This document shows positions 40,537 to 49,384 of a stretch of DNA of 64,000 bases, one piece after another. The notes under the pieces are model-generated. The model did no database searches and had not been told where the DNA came from. It worked only from the letters and a program-made list of their open reading frames with translations. The position numbers and the translations under genes were made by a program. The stretch spans positions 3,721,501 to 3,785,500 of the forward strand of contig NZ_CP050440.1 in the NCBI RefSeq assembly GCF_011769525.1, in the 5' to 3' direction. The stretch comes from Tolypothrix sp. PCC 7910 (GTDB lineage Bacteria; Cyanobacteriota; Cyanobacteriia; Cyanobacteriales; Nostocaceae). How positions within the stretch are numbered: position 1 is the first letter of the stretch; every line of letters begins with the position of its first letter.

Positions 40537-41481
40537 ATGCTACCTAAGTATTCTTTTATAGTGCCGATTTATAACGAAGAAGACAACATCGAAGAAATGT
40601 ATCGCCGCATTTCCCAGGTAATGAATCGGATGGATGGTGATGTAGAGTTATGTTTGGTAAATGATGGTAGCCGCGATCGCTCTTTACAAATGATGCGCGA
40701 TTTACATCAAAAAGATCCGCGTGTAGTTTACTTAAGTTTGGCGCGAAATTTTGGTCATCAAATTGCTGTGACAGCGGGGCTAAATTTTGTGCGGGGACAG
40801 GTAGTTGTCATTCTCGATGCCGATTTACAAGATCCACCAGAGTTAATTCCAGACATGGTGGAAAAATGGCGACAAGGATATCAAATTGTCTATGCCCAAC
40901 GCATCCAACGCCGTAAGGAAGGGTGGTTTAAGCGTTTCACAGCTTTTGCTTTTTACCGTATTCTCAAACAACTTGCAGATGTAGATATTCCCACAGATAC
41001 CGGGGATTTTTGTTTATTAGATCGTAAAGTTGTAGACTTATTAAATTCAATGCCAGAACGCAACCGCTACATTCGGGGATTACGTGCTTGGGTAGGTTTT
41101 AATCAAGTAGCGATTAAGTTTGAGCGAGATCCTAGGTTTGCAGGTGATGTGAAATATACATTTCGCAAATCTCTAGCATTGGCTATTAATGGACTCGTTT
41201 CTTTTTCTAAAGTACCGCTACGATTGTCAACTTATATGGGCTTTTTCGCTGCGCTAATTTCATTGTTCATGAGTCTAATGGTTTTATACTGGCGACTTAT
41301 TCAACCCCATTCTCCACTAACCGGAATGGCCATTATTTTAATGGCTATTTTCTTTTTAGGAGCAGTGCAATTAGTTAGTATTGGAATTTTGGGTGAATAT
41401 ATAGGGCGAATTTATGAAGAGGTAAAAGAAAGACCACTTTATACCCTGGCAGAAATCGCAGGTTTTTATGACGACAAATAA
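40537..41481 (+). CDS. GtrB/DPM1-type family 2 glycosyltransferase
   Basis: A 314-residue membrane-bound enzyme likely to transfer a sugar from a nucleotide sugar to polyprenyl phosphate. The GT-A domain (1-215) has [15 protein letters not shown], the metal-binding DADLQDPPE and [14 protein letters not shown]. Two C-terminal helices (about 232-255 and 268-290) match the GtrB architecture. It starts at ATG directly behind the VTT protein gene, suggesting co-transcription. The sugar is unknown; homologues use UDP-glucose, UDP-undecaprenyl phosphate sugars or GDP-mannose. Confidence 0.91.
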   Translation: MLPKYSFIVPIYNEEDNIEEMYRRISQVMNRMDGDVELCLVNDGSRDRSLQMMRDLHQKDPRVVYLSLARNFGHQIAVTAGLNFVRGQVVVILDADLQDPPELIPDMVEKWRQGYQIVYAQRIQRRKEGWFKRFTAFAFYRILKQLADVDIPTDTGDFCLLDRKVVDLLNSMPERNRYIRGLRAWVGFNQVAIKFERDPRFAGDVKYTFRKSLALAINGLVSFSKVPLRLSTYMGFFAALISLFMSLMVLYWRLIQPHSPLTGMAIILMAIFFLGAVQLVSIGILGEYIGRIYEEVKERPLYTLAEIAGFYDDK

Positions 41482-41757
41482 TCATCAAGGTCGTCATTTG
41501 TTATTTTTTATTGGTCATTTGTATTAATAAAGGACAAATGACAGTCTCAACCAAAGAATATGCAACGCCGAATGCATATTAGCTTACCCGAAATAATATC
41601 ATCGCTATATCGCTATACATGCAAACTTCATATAAGCAAGCTGAGCCTTTAGCCTGTAGCTGAGTGGGGTATTGGCAAAACTGAACATATAACTATTGGA
41701 ATCTGCATCTCCCTGTGGTCAAATAAAGAGGATTCCAAAAGACATAATTTTTCATCC

Positions 41758-43002
41758 ATGAAAAAAACTGGTGCTTTGACAACTACATTTTTAGCTACTT
41801 TCACTATGCTGCTAACAGCCTGTGGTGGTGGTAATAGTGGTACAAATGTCGGCAATACTTCCTCAACTCAGACTGCAAATAATACTGGCTCAACAACGAA
41901 CTCATCAGGTGCAATTCCTATTGGTATTGCTTTTGCTCAAACTAGTAATGTAGCTTTACTTGGTCAAGAACAAGTCGCCGGAGCGAGAATTGCTGAGAAG
42001 TATTTTAATGATAAAGGTGGTATTAACGGCACTCCAATTAAATTGGTGTTTCAAGATACTAGCGGTGATGAAGCAGGAGCAATTAACGCTTTTCAAACTT
42101 TAATTAATAAAGACAAAGTTGTTGGTATTGTCGGGCCTACTTTATCACAGCAAGCTTTTAGCGCTGACCCTGTTGCCGAGCGTGCTAAAGTACCAGTATT
42201 AGCAGCCTCGAATACTGCTAATAAAATTCCTGAAATAGGTGATTATGTAGCACGTGTTTCTGCGCCTGTTTCTGTGGTAGCACCTAATTCTATAAAAGCA
42301 GCACTCAAGCAAAATCCTAATATTAAAAAAGTTGCTGTTTTCTTCGCCCAAAATGATGCATTTAGTAAGTCAGAAACAGAAATTTTTCAGAAAACTGTTA
42401 AGGATCAGGGTTTGGAATTAGTAACAGTCCAAAAATTCCAAACTAGTGATACAGATTTTCAAAGCCAAGCTACAAATGCGATTAACCTGAAACCTGATTT
42501 AGTGATTATTTCTGGTTTAGCTGCTGATGGTGGGAATTTAGTTAGACAATTGCGAGAACTAGGTTATAAAGGTTTGATTGTTGGTGGTAATGGAATGAAT
42601 ACTTCTAACATTTTTCCAGTGTGTAAAGCACTATGTGACGGGGTATTAATTGCTCAAGCATATAGCCCAGAACATCCTGGTGAAATTAATTCGACATTTC
42701 GTAAAGCCTATACTGAACAATTTAAAAAAGAACCACCACAATTTAGTGCCCAAGCTTTTGCTGCAGTCCAAGTTTATGTAGAAGCACTCCAAGCTGTAGA
42801 TAAAAAAAGCAAAGTTGCTAAATTACCTTTACCACAATTGCGGGATGAATTAAACAAACAAATACTAACTGGAAAGTACAATACCCCATTGGGAGAAATT
42901 GCTTTTACTCCTGTAGGTGAAGTTGTGCAGAAAGACTTTTATGTAGCCCAAATCAAAATGGATAAAGATGGTAGTCAAGGTAAATTTGCATTTCTGAAAT
43001 AG
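41758..43002 (+). CDS. Amino-acid ABC transporter substrate-binding lipoprotein
   Basis: A 414-residue periplasmic binding protein of the branched-chain/neutral amino-acid (LivJ/LivK, NatB) family. The signal peptide ends in LTAC (Cys22), giving a lipid-anchored protein with a Gly/Asn/Thr-rich linker. The Peripla_BP_6 domain follows (PIGIAFAQTSNVALLGQE, VGIVGPTLSQQAF, AASNTANKIP). It is the first gene of a five-subunit transporter set with genes in the order binding protein, permease, Uma2, permease, two ATPases. In Anabaena the Nat-I system takes up neutral amino acids; the substrate here is inferred only from family. It starts at ATG. Confidence 0.92.
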   Translation: MKKTGALTTTFLATFTMLLTACGGGNSGTNVGNTSSTQTANNTGSTTNSSGAIPIGIAFAQTSNVALLGQEQVAGARIAEKYFNDKGGINGTPIKLVFQDTSGDEAGAINAFQTLINKDKVVGIVGPTLSQQAFSADPVAERAKVPVLAASNTANKIPEIGDYVARVSAPVSVVAPNSIKAALKQNPNIKKVAVFFAQNDAFSKSETEIFQKTVKDQGLELVTVQKFQTSDTDFQSQATNAINLKPDLVIISGLAADGGNLVRQLRELGYKGLIVGGNGMNTSNIFPVCKALCDGVLIAQAYSPEHPGEINSTFRKAYTEQFKKEPPQFSAQAFAAVQVYVEALQAVDKKSKVAKLPLPQLRDELNKQILTGKYNTPLGEIAFTPVGEVVQKDFYVAQIKMDKDGSQGKFAFLK

Positions 43003-43009
43003 TTAATTT

Positions 43010-43960
43010 ATGACTTTGGCTCTGTTTCTACAGCAATTTTTAAATGGGTTATCCATTGGCAGCGTTTATGCAATTTTCGCCTTAGGATATACCCTGGTTT
43101 ATTCGATTTTGGGCATCATTAATTTAGCTCATGGTGCAGTATTTACGTTGGGTGCATATTTCACTTATGCACTCATGGGTGGTACCTTTGGCTTTAATGG
43201 CTTACTCGCTAATGCTACCCTACCGATAAAGTTACCATTTGCGATCGCCTTAATTTTAGGCAGTAGCTTGGCAGGGTTGGTAGGCGTAGCAATGGAACGG
43301 ATCGCTTTCCAACCATTGCGCCGTAAAGGTTCCGACCCCTTACTGACGGTAGTTTCTAGCTTGGGTGTGGCGGTAGTAATCGTTAACCTCATCCAATATT
43401 TAGTAGGTGCCGAAAGCTACACATTTCCTGCAGATGCTTATGGCAGTTTACCTGCTTCGATTAACTTTGGAAGTGCAGAAAGCCCAATTCCGATTCGTAG
43501 CGTCCAGATTGTGATTTTTGCGGTATCTGTAGTGATTGTGGCAATTCTTACCTATTTTATCAACAGTACTAAATATGGTAAGGCAATGCAGGCGATCGCA
43601 GAAGATGCAACTACCGCCAGTTTATTAGGAATTAATACCGATGGCTTTATTGTGCTGACATTTTTTATCAGCAGTTTCTTAGCAGGTTTAGCAGGAACTT
43701 TAGTCGCTTCTAGTGTGAGTATTGCGGGGCCTTATTTTGGCATTGCTTTTGGTTTAAGAGGTTTAGCAGTTATTGTTTTGGGTGGTTTGGGTAGTATTCC
43801 CGGTGCAGTGCTAGGCGGTTTAGTTATTGGCTTAGTGGAAGCATTTGTTCCTGGTGAATATTCTGGTTATAAAGATGCTGTCGCATTTGCAATTTTGTTT
43901 GTCATGCTATTAGTTAGACCCCAAGGTTTACTCGGACGGCGATTTATTCAGAAGGTTTAA
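43010..43960 (+). CDS. livH: Branched-chain/neutral amino-acid ABC permease (LivH type)
   Basis: A 316-residue integral membrane protein with about eight helices. Family signatures are LNGLSIGSVYAIFALGYTLVYSILGIINLAHG at the N-terminus (partly GIINLAHG) and GLRGLAVIVLGGLGSIPGAVLGG. It forms the channel with the LivM-type protein encoded after the intervening Uma2 gene. ATG starts seven bases after the binding-protein stop codon. The NatD name is used in Anabaena for this type; orthology was not tested. Confidence 0.94.
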   Translation: MTLALFLQQFLNGLSIGSVYAIFALGYTLVYSILGIINLAHGAVFTLGAYFTYALMGGTFGFNGLLANATLPIKLPFAIALILGSSLAGLVGVAMERIAFQPLRRKGSDPLLTVVSSLGVAVVIVNLIQYLVGAESYTFPADAYGSLPASINFGSAESPIPIRSVQIVIFAVSVVIVAILTYFINSTKYGKAMQAIAEDATTASLLGINTDGFIVLTFFISSFLAGLAGTLVASSVSIAGPYFGIAFGLRGLAVIVLGGLGSIPGAVLGGLVIGLVEAFVPGEYSGYKDAVAFAILFVMLLVRPQGLLGRRFIQKV

Positions 43961-43967
43961 ATACTGT

Positions 43968-44729
43968 ATGACAACATTTACTAAACAGAAATTAACTTTT
44001 GAGCAATTTCTTGAACAATGCCCAGAAGAGGGTTTTTATGAACTGGTGAATGGAGAAATTGTAGAAGTGCGTTCAACAAGAAATCATGATGATGTTGCCA
44101 ACTTGCTTTTATTTGCTTTTAATGATGAAATCAGGCGACTCAATCTAAATTATGTCGTTAATAATACAGCAGTATTTAAAACTAGAACTGCTGAAGGCAT
44201 AGAACAAGGACGGAAACCTGATGTCAGCGTCATCAATAAAGACATCTGGCGCGCAAATCGCAATGCTTATTCAGCACTGGAAGAACCTATTCAGTTGGCT
44301 GTAGAAGTAACATCAACAAATTGGGAAGATGATTACATTGATAAATTGGATGAAAAACTCCACCCACAAGGGGATGGAGTTTTTGGGCATTGGGAATTGG
44401 GCATAGGGCATGGGAAAGAAAATACCAATGCCCTATGCCCTATGCCCCAAGCGGCGGGGAGAACAACCTCGTCCACCCACAAGGGGATGGAGTTTCCCGC
44501 CGCTTTCAATGAATATCAACGTTTAGGTATCAAAGAATATTGGATTGTTGATTATTTAGCAATTGGGCTAAGAGAATATTTAGGCAACCCCAAAGTACAA
44601 ACTGTATTTGTTTTTCTCTTAGATGCTAATGGCAAATACCAACGTACTCAATTTAGAGGTGCTGAAATAATCGTATCAGCGACTTTTCCCGAACTCACCT
44701 TGACAGCAGAGCAAGTATTAACAGCATAG
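43968..44729 (+). CDS. Uma2 family endonuclease-like protein carrying an in-frame repeat element
   Basis: A 253-residue frame. Residues 1-127 (FEQFLEQCPEEGFYELVNGEIVE, GRKPDVSVI, QLAVEVTSTNWEDDYIDK) and 182-253 (EYQRLGIKEYWIVDYLA) are a normal Uma2/DUF820 protein, a PD-(D/E)XK nuclease-like family of unknown role expanded in cyanobacteria. Between them lie 53 residues encoded by a 159-bp hairpin-rich element flanked by ATGAA on both sides (44350-44354 and 44509-44513). Removing it gives the uninterrupted DKLDEYQRLGIKEYW. The insertion keeps the frame open and contains no stop, but falls near the nuclease core, so the product may be inactive. The gene sits eight bases after the livH-type gene, inside the transporter operon. 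Confidence 0.88.
   Translation: MTTFTKQKLTFEQFLEQCPEEGFYELVNGEIVEVRSTRNHDDVANLLLFAFNDEIRRLNLNYVVNNTAVFKTRTAEGIEQGRKPDVSVINKDIWRANRNAYSALEEPIQLAVEVTSTNWEDDYIDKLDEKLHPQGDGVFGHWELGIGHGKENTNALCPMPQAAGRTTSSTHKGMEFPAAFNEYQRLGIKEYWIVDYLAIGLREYLGNPKVQTVFVFLLDANGKYQRTQFRGAEIIVSATFPELTLTAEQVLTA
44350..44513. mobile_element. 159-bp MITE-like composite element inside a Uma2 gene
   Basis: Direct repeats ATGAA flank the element at 44350-44354 and 44509-44513. Inside are a hairpin AAAAACTCCA/TGGAGTTTTT (44353-44362, 44375-44384), a 13-bp perfect inverted repeat GGGCATAGGGCAT/ATGCCCTATGCCC (44399-44411, 44428-44440), and AAGCGGCGGG/CCCGCCGCTT (44449-44458, 44496-44505). A 24-base unit starting TCCACCCACAAGGGGATGG occurs twice (44359-44382 and 44472-44495). 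The centre is STRR-like. No transposase is encoded, so mobilisation in trans would be needed. Confidence 0.75.
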
Positions 44730-44744
44730 TTACAATGTTTCACA

Positions 44745-45674
44745 ATGAATGAATTTCTCTCAACATACGCTTCGTTAATTGTCTCTATGGTATTAGGGGC
44801 ATTACTAGGTCTATCACTTTATCTACCTTTGATGACTGGACAATTATCCTTAGCTAGCCCTGGATTTTATGCTTTAGGTGGATATATTGCTGCTATTTTA
44901 TCTACCACAGTTTTTGCATCTAATAATAGTTCATTTCCTATTCCTCTACTATTATTAGAGATGTTAATTGCTGGTGTAGTTTCCGGTTTATTGGGCGTAG
45001 CTGTGGGAATTCCAGCATTACGATTGCGAGGAATTTATTTAGCGATCGCCACAATTGCTTTTGTAGAAGTTCTGCGAGTTATTTCCCTCAATTTAGAAAT
45101 TACAGGTGGCGCTGTAGGAATTTTTGGGATTCCTCAACCCTTCCAAACTCAAATAGAATATTTATGGATTGCTTTGCCATTACTAATAATTGCAATGATA
45201 ATGTTTTACCGTTTGGAACGAATTAAGGTAGGTAGGGCATTTACTGCAATTAGAGAGGATGAATTAGCTGCAGGTTCAATGGGGATTAACCCCACTTATT
45301 ACAAGGTTTTGGCATTTACATTAGGTGCAATTCTGGCAGGTGTGGTTGGTGCAGTTAGCGCCCATTTTTTAAATACATGGAATTCCCGACAAGGTACATT
45401 TGATGCTAGTATTATCTATTTAACTTTTGTGTTAATTGGTGGTTCTAGAACTTTTTTAGGTTCGGTTGTAGGAGGAATGGTATTTACAGCTTTACCGGAA
45501 ATTCTCCGAGGACTAGCTGATACAGGAGGATTACCAAATTGGTTAGCACAATTCCTCAGAGACGGGAGATTAATTATTTTTGGTTTGCTGATTGTAGTGG
45601 GAACAATCTTTTTTCCTCAAGGTTTAGTGACACCAGATATTTTGAAAAAAGGCAAGTTAAAAAAGCAGCAATAA
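44745..45674 (+). CDS. livM: Branched-chain/neutral amino-acid ABC permease (LivM type)
   Basis: A 309-residue membrane protein with eight to nine helices. Signatures are SLYLPLMTGQLSLASPGFYALGGY, LRLRGIYLAIATIAFVEVLR and AIREDELAAGSMGINPTYYKVLAF, the EAA-like coupling loop. It pairs with the LivH-type permease. ATG at 44745 follows the Uma2 stop by 15 bases. The sequence is complete. Confidence 0.94.
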   Translation: MNEFLSTYASLIVSMVLGALLGLSLYLPLMTGQLSLASPGFYALGGYIAAILSTTVFASNNSSFPIPLLLLEMLIAGVVSGLLGVAVGIPALRLRGIYLAIATIAFVEVLRVISLNLEITGGAVGIFGIPQPFQTQIEYLWIALPLLIIAMIMFYRLERIKVGRAFTAIREDELAAGSMGINPTYYKVLAFTLGAILAGVVGAVSAHFLNTWNSRQGTFDASIIYLTFVLIGGSRTFLGSVVGGMVFTALPEILRGLADTGGLPNWLAQFLRDGRLIIFGLLIVVGTIFFPQGLVTPDILKKGKLKKQQ

Positions 45675-45738
45675 AATATACTTACCAGCAGAAATATTTG
45701 TAATTCTCATAACTAATATCTAGCTCTTAATCTCTGAT

Positions 45739-46521
45739 ATGCAAACAGCCGATAATAGTAGTATTGTCTTAGAAGCAAAATCTTTAACTCGCCGTTTTGG
45801 TGGTTTAGTGGCTGTCAATAATGTGTCTTTTGCCGTCAAAAAATCTGAGATTTTTGGATTAATTGGCCCTAATGGTGCAGGTAAAACTACATTATTTAAT
45901 CTGATTACTGCTTTAATTCCACCTTCGAGTGGCGAATTAATTTATCAAAATCAAAATATTTCGCAACTCCGTCCACATAAAATTGCAGGTTTAGGGATTG
46001 CGCGGACTTTTCAAAATATTCGCTTGTTTGGTGAACTCTCAGCTTTAGAAAATGTGATTGTCGGCAGGCATTTACATACCAACAGTAGTATGATTAAAGG
46101 GGTTTTAGGATTACCACCTGCACCGAGTGAAGAATCTAAAAGTAGAAAACAAGCTTTAGGATTATTGGAGATGGTGGGATTGAGCGATCGCGCCCAGGAA
46201 AAAGCCAAAAACTTTGCTTATGGTGATCAACGTCGCTTAGAAATCGCCCGCGCTTTAGCCTTAGAACCGCAAATCTTACTCCTTGATGAACCAGCAGCGG
46301 GGATGAACCCCAGCGAAAAGCAGCAACTCAGCGACTTTATCCGCAATCTGAGGGAACGCTTCAGCCTAACAATTGTGCTGATTGAGCATCATGTACCCTT
46401 AGTTATGGGATTGTGCGATCGCATTGCTGTTTTAGATTTTGGACAATTAATTGCTTTGGGTGAACCAGCTATAGTGCGGGATGATCCAGCAGTAATTGAA
46501 GCTTATTTGGGAAATGCATGA
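45739..46521 (+). CDS. livG: Amino-acid ABC transporter ATPase (LivG type)
   Basis: A 260-residue ATPase. Walker A is GPNGAGKTT, the Q-loop follows in ARTFQNIRLF, the signature motif is degenerate (FAYGDQRRLEIARAL), Walker B is ILLLDEPAAGMNP, and the H-loop is LIEHHVPLVM. The C-terminal extension typical of LivG is present (LGEPAIVRDDPAVIEAYLG). It energises uptake with the LivF-type ATPase just downstream. Confidence 0.95.
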   Translation: MQTADNSSIVLEAKSLTRRFGGLVAVNNVSFAVKKSEIFGLIGPNGAGKTTLFNLITALIPPSSGELIYQNQNISQLRPHKIAGLGIARTFQNIRLFGELSALENVIVGRHLHTNSSMIKGVLGLPPAPSEESKSRKQALGLLEMVGLSDRAQEKAKNFAYGDQRRLEIARALALEPQILLLDEPAAGMNPSEKQQLSDFIRNLRERFSLTIVLIEHHVPLVMGLCDRIAVLDFGQLIALGEPAIVRDDPAVIEAYLGNA

Positions 46522-46536
46522 GGATTTTAACCGCAG

Positions 46537-47286
46537 ATGAACGCAGATGAACGCCGATATGTAAATGATAAAGAAGATTTTACGATTTTAGATGTTAAAG
46601 AAGTTGATGTTAATTATGGTGGCATTCAAGCGCTGAAAAATATCAATTTAACGATTAAAAAAGGTGAAGTAGTTACTTTAATTGGTGCGAATGGCGCAGG
46701 TAAAACTACGACTCTCCGCGCTATCTCGAAAATTGTCAATACTAAAAGTGGTCAGATTATTTATAGTGGCAGAAATATTACTCGTCGCCAAGCTTATGAG
46801 GTGGTGAAATTAGGTGTCGCCCATTGTCCGGAGGGACGCAGGGTGTTAGCACGGCAAACAGTTTTAGATAATTTATTATTAGGTGCTTATATTCGTAACG
46901 ATCAAGCAGCGATTAAAGCTGATATTCAGCATCAATATGAGTTATTTCCTCGGTTAGCGCAAAGACGCAATCAACTAGCAGGAACTCTTAGCGGTGGCGA
47001 ACAACAAATGTTAGCGATCGCCCGTGCTTTAATGAGTAAACCACAACTCCTGCTTTTAGATGAGCCTAGCTTAGGTTTAGCCCCCGCAATTGTTAGAGAA
47101 ATTTTTACTATTATTGAAAATCTCCGCGCTACTGGCGTGACAATTTTGTTAGTAGAACAAAACGCTAATTTAGCTCTGCAAATTGCTGATAGAGGATATG
47201 TTTTAGAGGCTGGTTCTATTACTTTAACAGGTGCAGCATCAGAATTATTGAGCGATGAGCGAGTTAAAAAAGCTTATTTAGGGTAA
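46537..47286 (+). CDS. livF: Amino-acid ABC transporter ATPase (LivF type)
   Basis: A 249-residue ATPase with Walker A GANGAGKTT, signature LSGGEQQMLAIARAL, Walker B LLLLDEPSLGLAP and the LivF-type loop CPEGRRVLARQTV. The first ten residues (MNADERRYVN) are encoded by a dispersed intergenic-type repeat (ATGAACGCAGATGAACGC, 46537-46554). No other ATG exists before the conserved VKEVDVNYGG, so the repeat seems to supply the start codon. It is 15 bases after the livG-type gene and the last gene of the transporter set. Confidence 0.94.
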   Translation: MNADERRYVNDKEDFTILDVKEVDVNYGGIQALKNINLTIKKGEVVTLIGANGAGKTTTLRAISKIVNTKSGQIIYSGRNITRRQAYEVVKLGVAHCPEGRRVLARQTVLDNLLLGAYIRNDQAAIKADIQHQYELFPRLAQRRNQLAGTLSGGEQQMLAIARALMSKPQLLLLDEPSLGLAPAIVREIFTIIENLRATGVTILLVEQNANLALQIADRGYVLEAGSITLTGAASELLSDERVKKAYLG

Positions 47287-47307
47287 AGATTTGGGAGGTC
47301 AAAATAT

Positions 47308-47871
47308 ATGGTACATTCACCAACTAAATCTCTAACTTTGGCAGAGTTTTTAAAACTTCCAGAAACTAAGCCAGCTTGTGAATATATAAATGGGCAAGTT
47401 ATTCAAAAACCTATGCCACAAGGAAAACATAGTAAATTACAGGGTAAGCTAATTACTGGCATCAATGACGTAGCGGAGGCTCAAAAAATTGCACTAGCTT
47501 TTCCTGAATTGCGGTGTACATTTGGCGGACGTTCAATTATTCCAGATGTGGCTGTATTTGCTTGGGAAAGAATTCCTTTGGATGCAAGTGGAGATGTAGC
47601 CAATGTTTTTGAAACACATCCAGATTGGACAATTGAAATTTTATCACCTGAGCAAAGTCAAACGAAAGTAACAGGCAATATTTTGCATTGCCTCAAGTAT
47701 GGTACTAGTTTAGGTTGGCTACTAGATCCAGATGAAAAATCTGTTTTAGTCTATCCCCCAAAACAGCAACCAATACTTTTACAAGAAGAGGATGAAATAT
47801 TACCAGTTCCAGACTTAGTGAAAAATTTTCAATTGACTGTAGGTCAATTATTTGGCTGGTTAAAGCTATAG
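47308..47871 (+). CDS. Uma2 family endonuclease-like protein
   Basis: A 187-residue intact Uma2/DUF820 protein: LTLAEFLKLPETKPACEYINGQVIQKPMPQGKHSKLQGKL in outline, PDVAVFAWERIP, DWTIEILSPEQSQTKV and LGWLLDPDEKSVLVY. The acidic and Gln/Lys positions of the PD-(D/E)XK-like core (PD, EI, K) can be seen. Biological role is unknown; many copies per cyanobacterial genome suggest mobile or selfish spread. It starts at ATG 21 bases after the transporter operon and may be co-transcribed with it. Confidence 0.9.
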   Translation: MVHSPTKSLTLAEFLKLPETKPACEYINGQVIQKPMPQGKHSKLQGKLITGINDVAEAQKIALAFPELRCTFGGRSIIPDVAVFAWERIPLDASGDVANVFETHPDWTIEILSPEQSQTKVTGNILHCLKYGTSLGWLLDPDEKSVLVYPPKQQPILLQEEDEILPVPDLVKNFQLTVGQLFGWLKL

Positions 47872-47889
47872 GATAATGAGCAATAGCCA

Positions 47890-48321
47890 ATGTCCCAACA
47901 AAAAATTCAGAATGATATTTTAGGTGAATTAGTTTGGAATAGTAAGCTCAAGTGGTGGTCTAGTCAAGTTGAAATTACTCCAGGAAATATTGTAAATGTG
48001 AGTGTTGATACTGATGATCAAGATATACCTGCTGCTATTGAAAACGCTTGCCATTCTTTTACCATAATTCAAGAACAAGAAATCAATCTTCGCCGTTACG
48101 CAGCTAACCAACTTCTAGAAGAATATAATGAGTACTGGAATAATGGTGATGTAATTGACTGCTTAAGTTTTATGGAACTAATAAAATTGGCAGCAGTCGT
48201 TATTAATACCGACGGTAGTACCGACATTTTTTATGATGATGGTGAGCTATTTGGCGGTCATACAATTATTGTATCTATTGATTGTCACGGAGCTTTTAAA
48301 GAGGCTCAAATCGCAGGCTAA
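47890..48321 (+). CDS. DUF2262-like hypothetical protein
   Basis: A 143-residue soluble acidic protein. The outline W-N-S-K-L-K-W-W followed by ITPGNIVNVSVDTDDQD, a central helix RRYAANQLLEEYNEYWN, and DGSTDIFYDDGELFGGHTIIVSIDCHG at the end resembles the DUF2262 family. I recognise this by pattern only and with modest certainty. Function is unknown. It starts at ATG 18 bases after the Uma2 gene on the same strand, so a shared transcript is likely. Confidence 0.7.
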   Translation: MSQQKIQNDILGELVWNSKLKWWSSQVEITPGNIVNVSVDTDDQDIPAAIENACHSFTIIQEQEINLRRYAANQLLEEYNEYWNNGDVIDCLSFMELIKLAAVVINTDGSTDIFYDDGELFGGHTIIVSIDCHGAFKEAQIAG

Positions 48322-48647
48322 GACTGCGTATACAGAAATTAAAATTTATTCTTGGCTTTTACTTATAAACACTTCTGATTGGCGATTAATGAGTCAAGAG
48401 TAATTAATCTATCTTGTTATTTCCCTCTCTGTCTTATCCCTTTTCTATACATGAGGGTAAAAATTTTTTATTGAAACTATTTTCTGTTCTTGCTTGTAAG
48501 AAAAATTGCTACACCTTTAATCTTTTACAAGTGAATTAAGTTTTTACAAAAGATTACAATATTTATCATATATTTAGATTGTTAGCCTGATTTTTAAGTA
48601 TCTATCTTTGTGTAGATGCGAATTTTATTAGCATAAATTCTAAATCT
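48322..48647. other. AT-rich gap
   Basis: No gene, repeat array or clear terminator was recognised; probably holds the promoter of the phosphatase gene. Confidence 0.4.
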
Positions 48648-49295
48648 ATGAGCCAAATTATCTGGATTGCAAGACACGCTAACCGCCTCGACTTCGTTAA
48701 CCCTGATTGGTTCCTCACTGCTGAACGACGCTACGATCCACCTTTATCGGAAGATGGTTTTATTCAAGCCAAGCAGCTAGCTAACCGCCTCCAGAAAGAG
48801 AAAATCAGCCATATTTTTGCTTCGCCTTTTCTGCGAACTGTGCAAACAGCCAATGCGGTTGCCCAAGCGCTAGATTTACCGATTAAATTAGAAACTGGTT
48901 TGAGTGAATGGCTAAATCCTGCTTGGATGACAGAAGAACCGCAAAGACTTTCAACGCCAGCTTTAGCAGAATTATTTCCCAGAATTGATGTGAGTTATAC
49001 GCCACGGATTGCTGCCAAATATCCCGAAACAAAAGAACAAGTAAGGGCACGTTCGGGGCAAACAGCTAGATGTTTAGCGGTGGAAAATTATCCACAGAAC
49101 ATCTTATTAGTAGGGCATGGTGCTTCTGTACTAGGGGCAGCTATGGGTTTAGTAGGAGAAATTGCTCAAGTTGAAGTCAAAGCTTCTTTATGTTCTTTAG
49201 TAAAAGTAGTGCTTCAAGACTCAGAATGGTTGTTAGAACTTAAAGGAGATACTTCTCATTTAATGGAAGTAGAGGAAGTAATTCGATTTGTTTAA
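48648..49295 (+). CDS. Histidine phosphatase family protein
   Basis: A 215-residue phosphoglycerate-mutase-like phosphatase. The N-terminal catalytic motif is ARHANRLDF (RHA in place of the usual RHG), the second arginine lies in SPFLRTVQTA and the second histidine in LLVGHGASVLG. It most resembles the UBASH3/TFIIIC-tau55-like branch rather than glycolytic GpmB; the substrate is unknown. It starts at ATG. Glucokinase follows on the same strand after about 90 bases, which might suggest a role in sugar phosphate metabolism, but this is weak. Confidence 0.88.
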   Translation: MSQIIWIARHANRLDFVNPDWFLTAERRYDPPLSEDGFIQAKQLANRLQKEKISHIFASPFLRTVQTANAVAQALDLPIKLETGLSEWLNPAWMTEEPQRLSTPALAELFPRIDVSYTPRIAAKYPETKEQVRARSGQTARCLAVENYPQNILLVGHGASVLGAAMGLVGEIAQVEVKASLCSLVKVVLQDSEWLLELKGDTSHLMEVEEVIRFV

Positions 49296-49384
49296 ATCCC
49301 TAAGAGGATTTAAAAATCCTAGCTTCCGGTAATCTAGATACATTGCCATTTACTGAGAAAGTTACTAATTTACTGATAAGTTTT

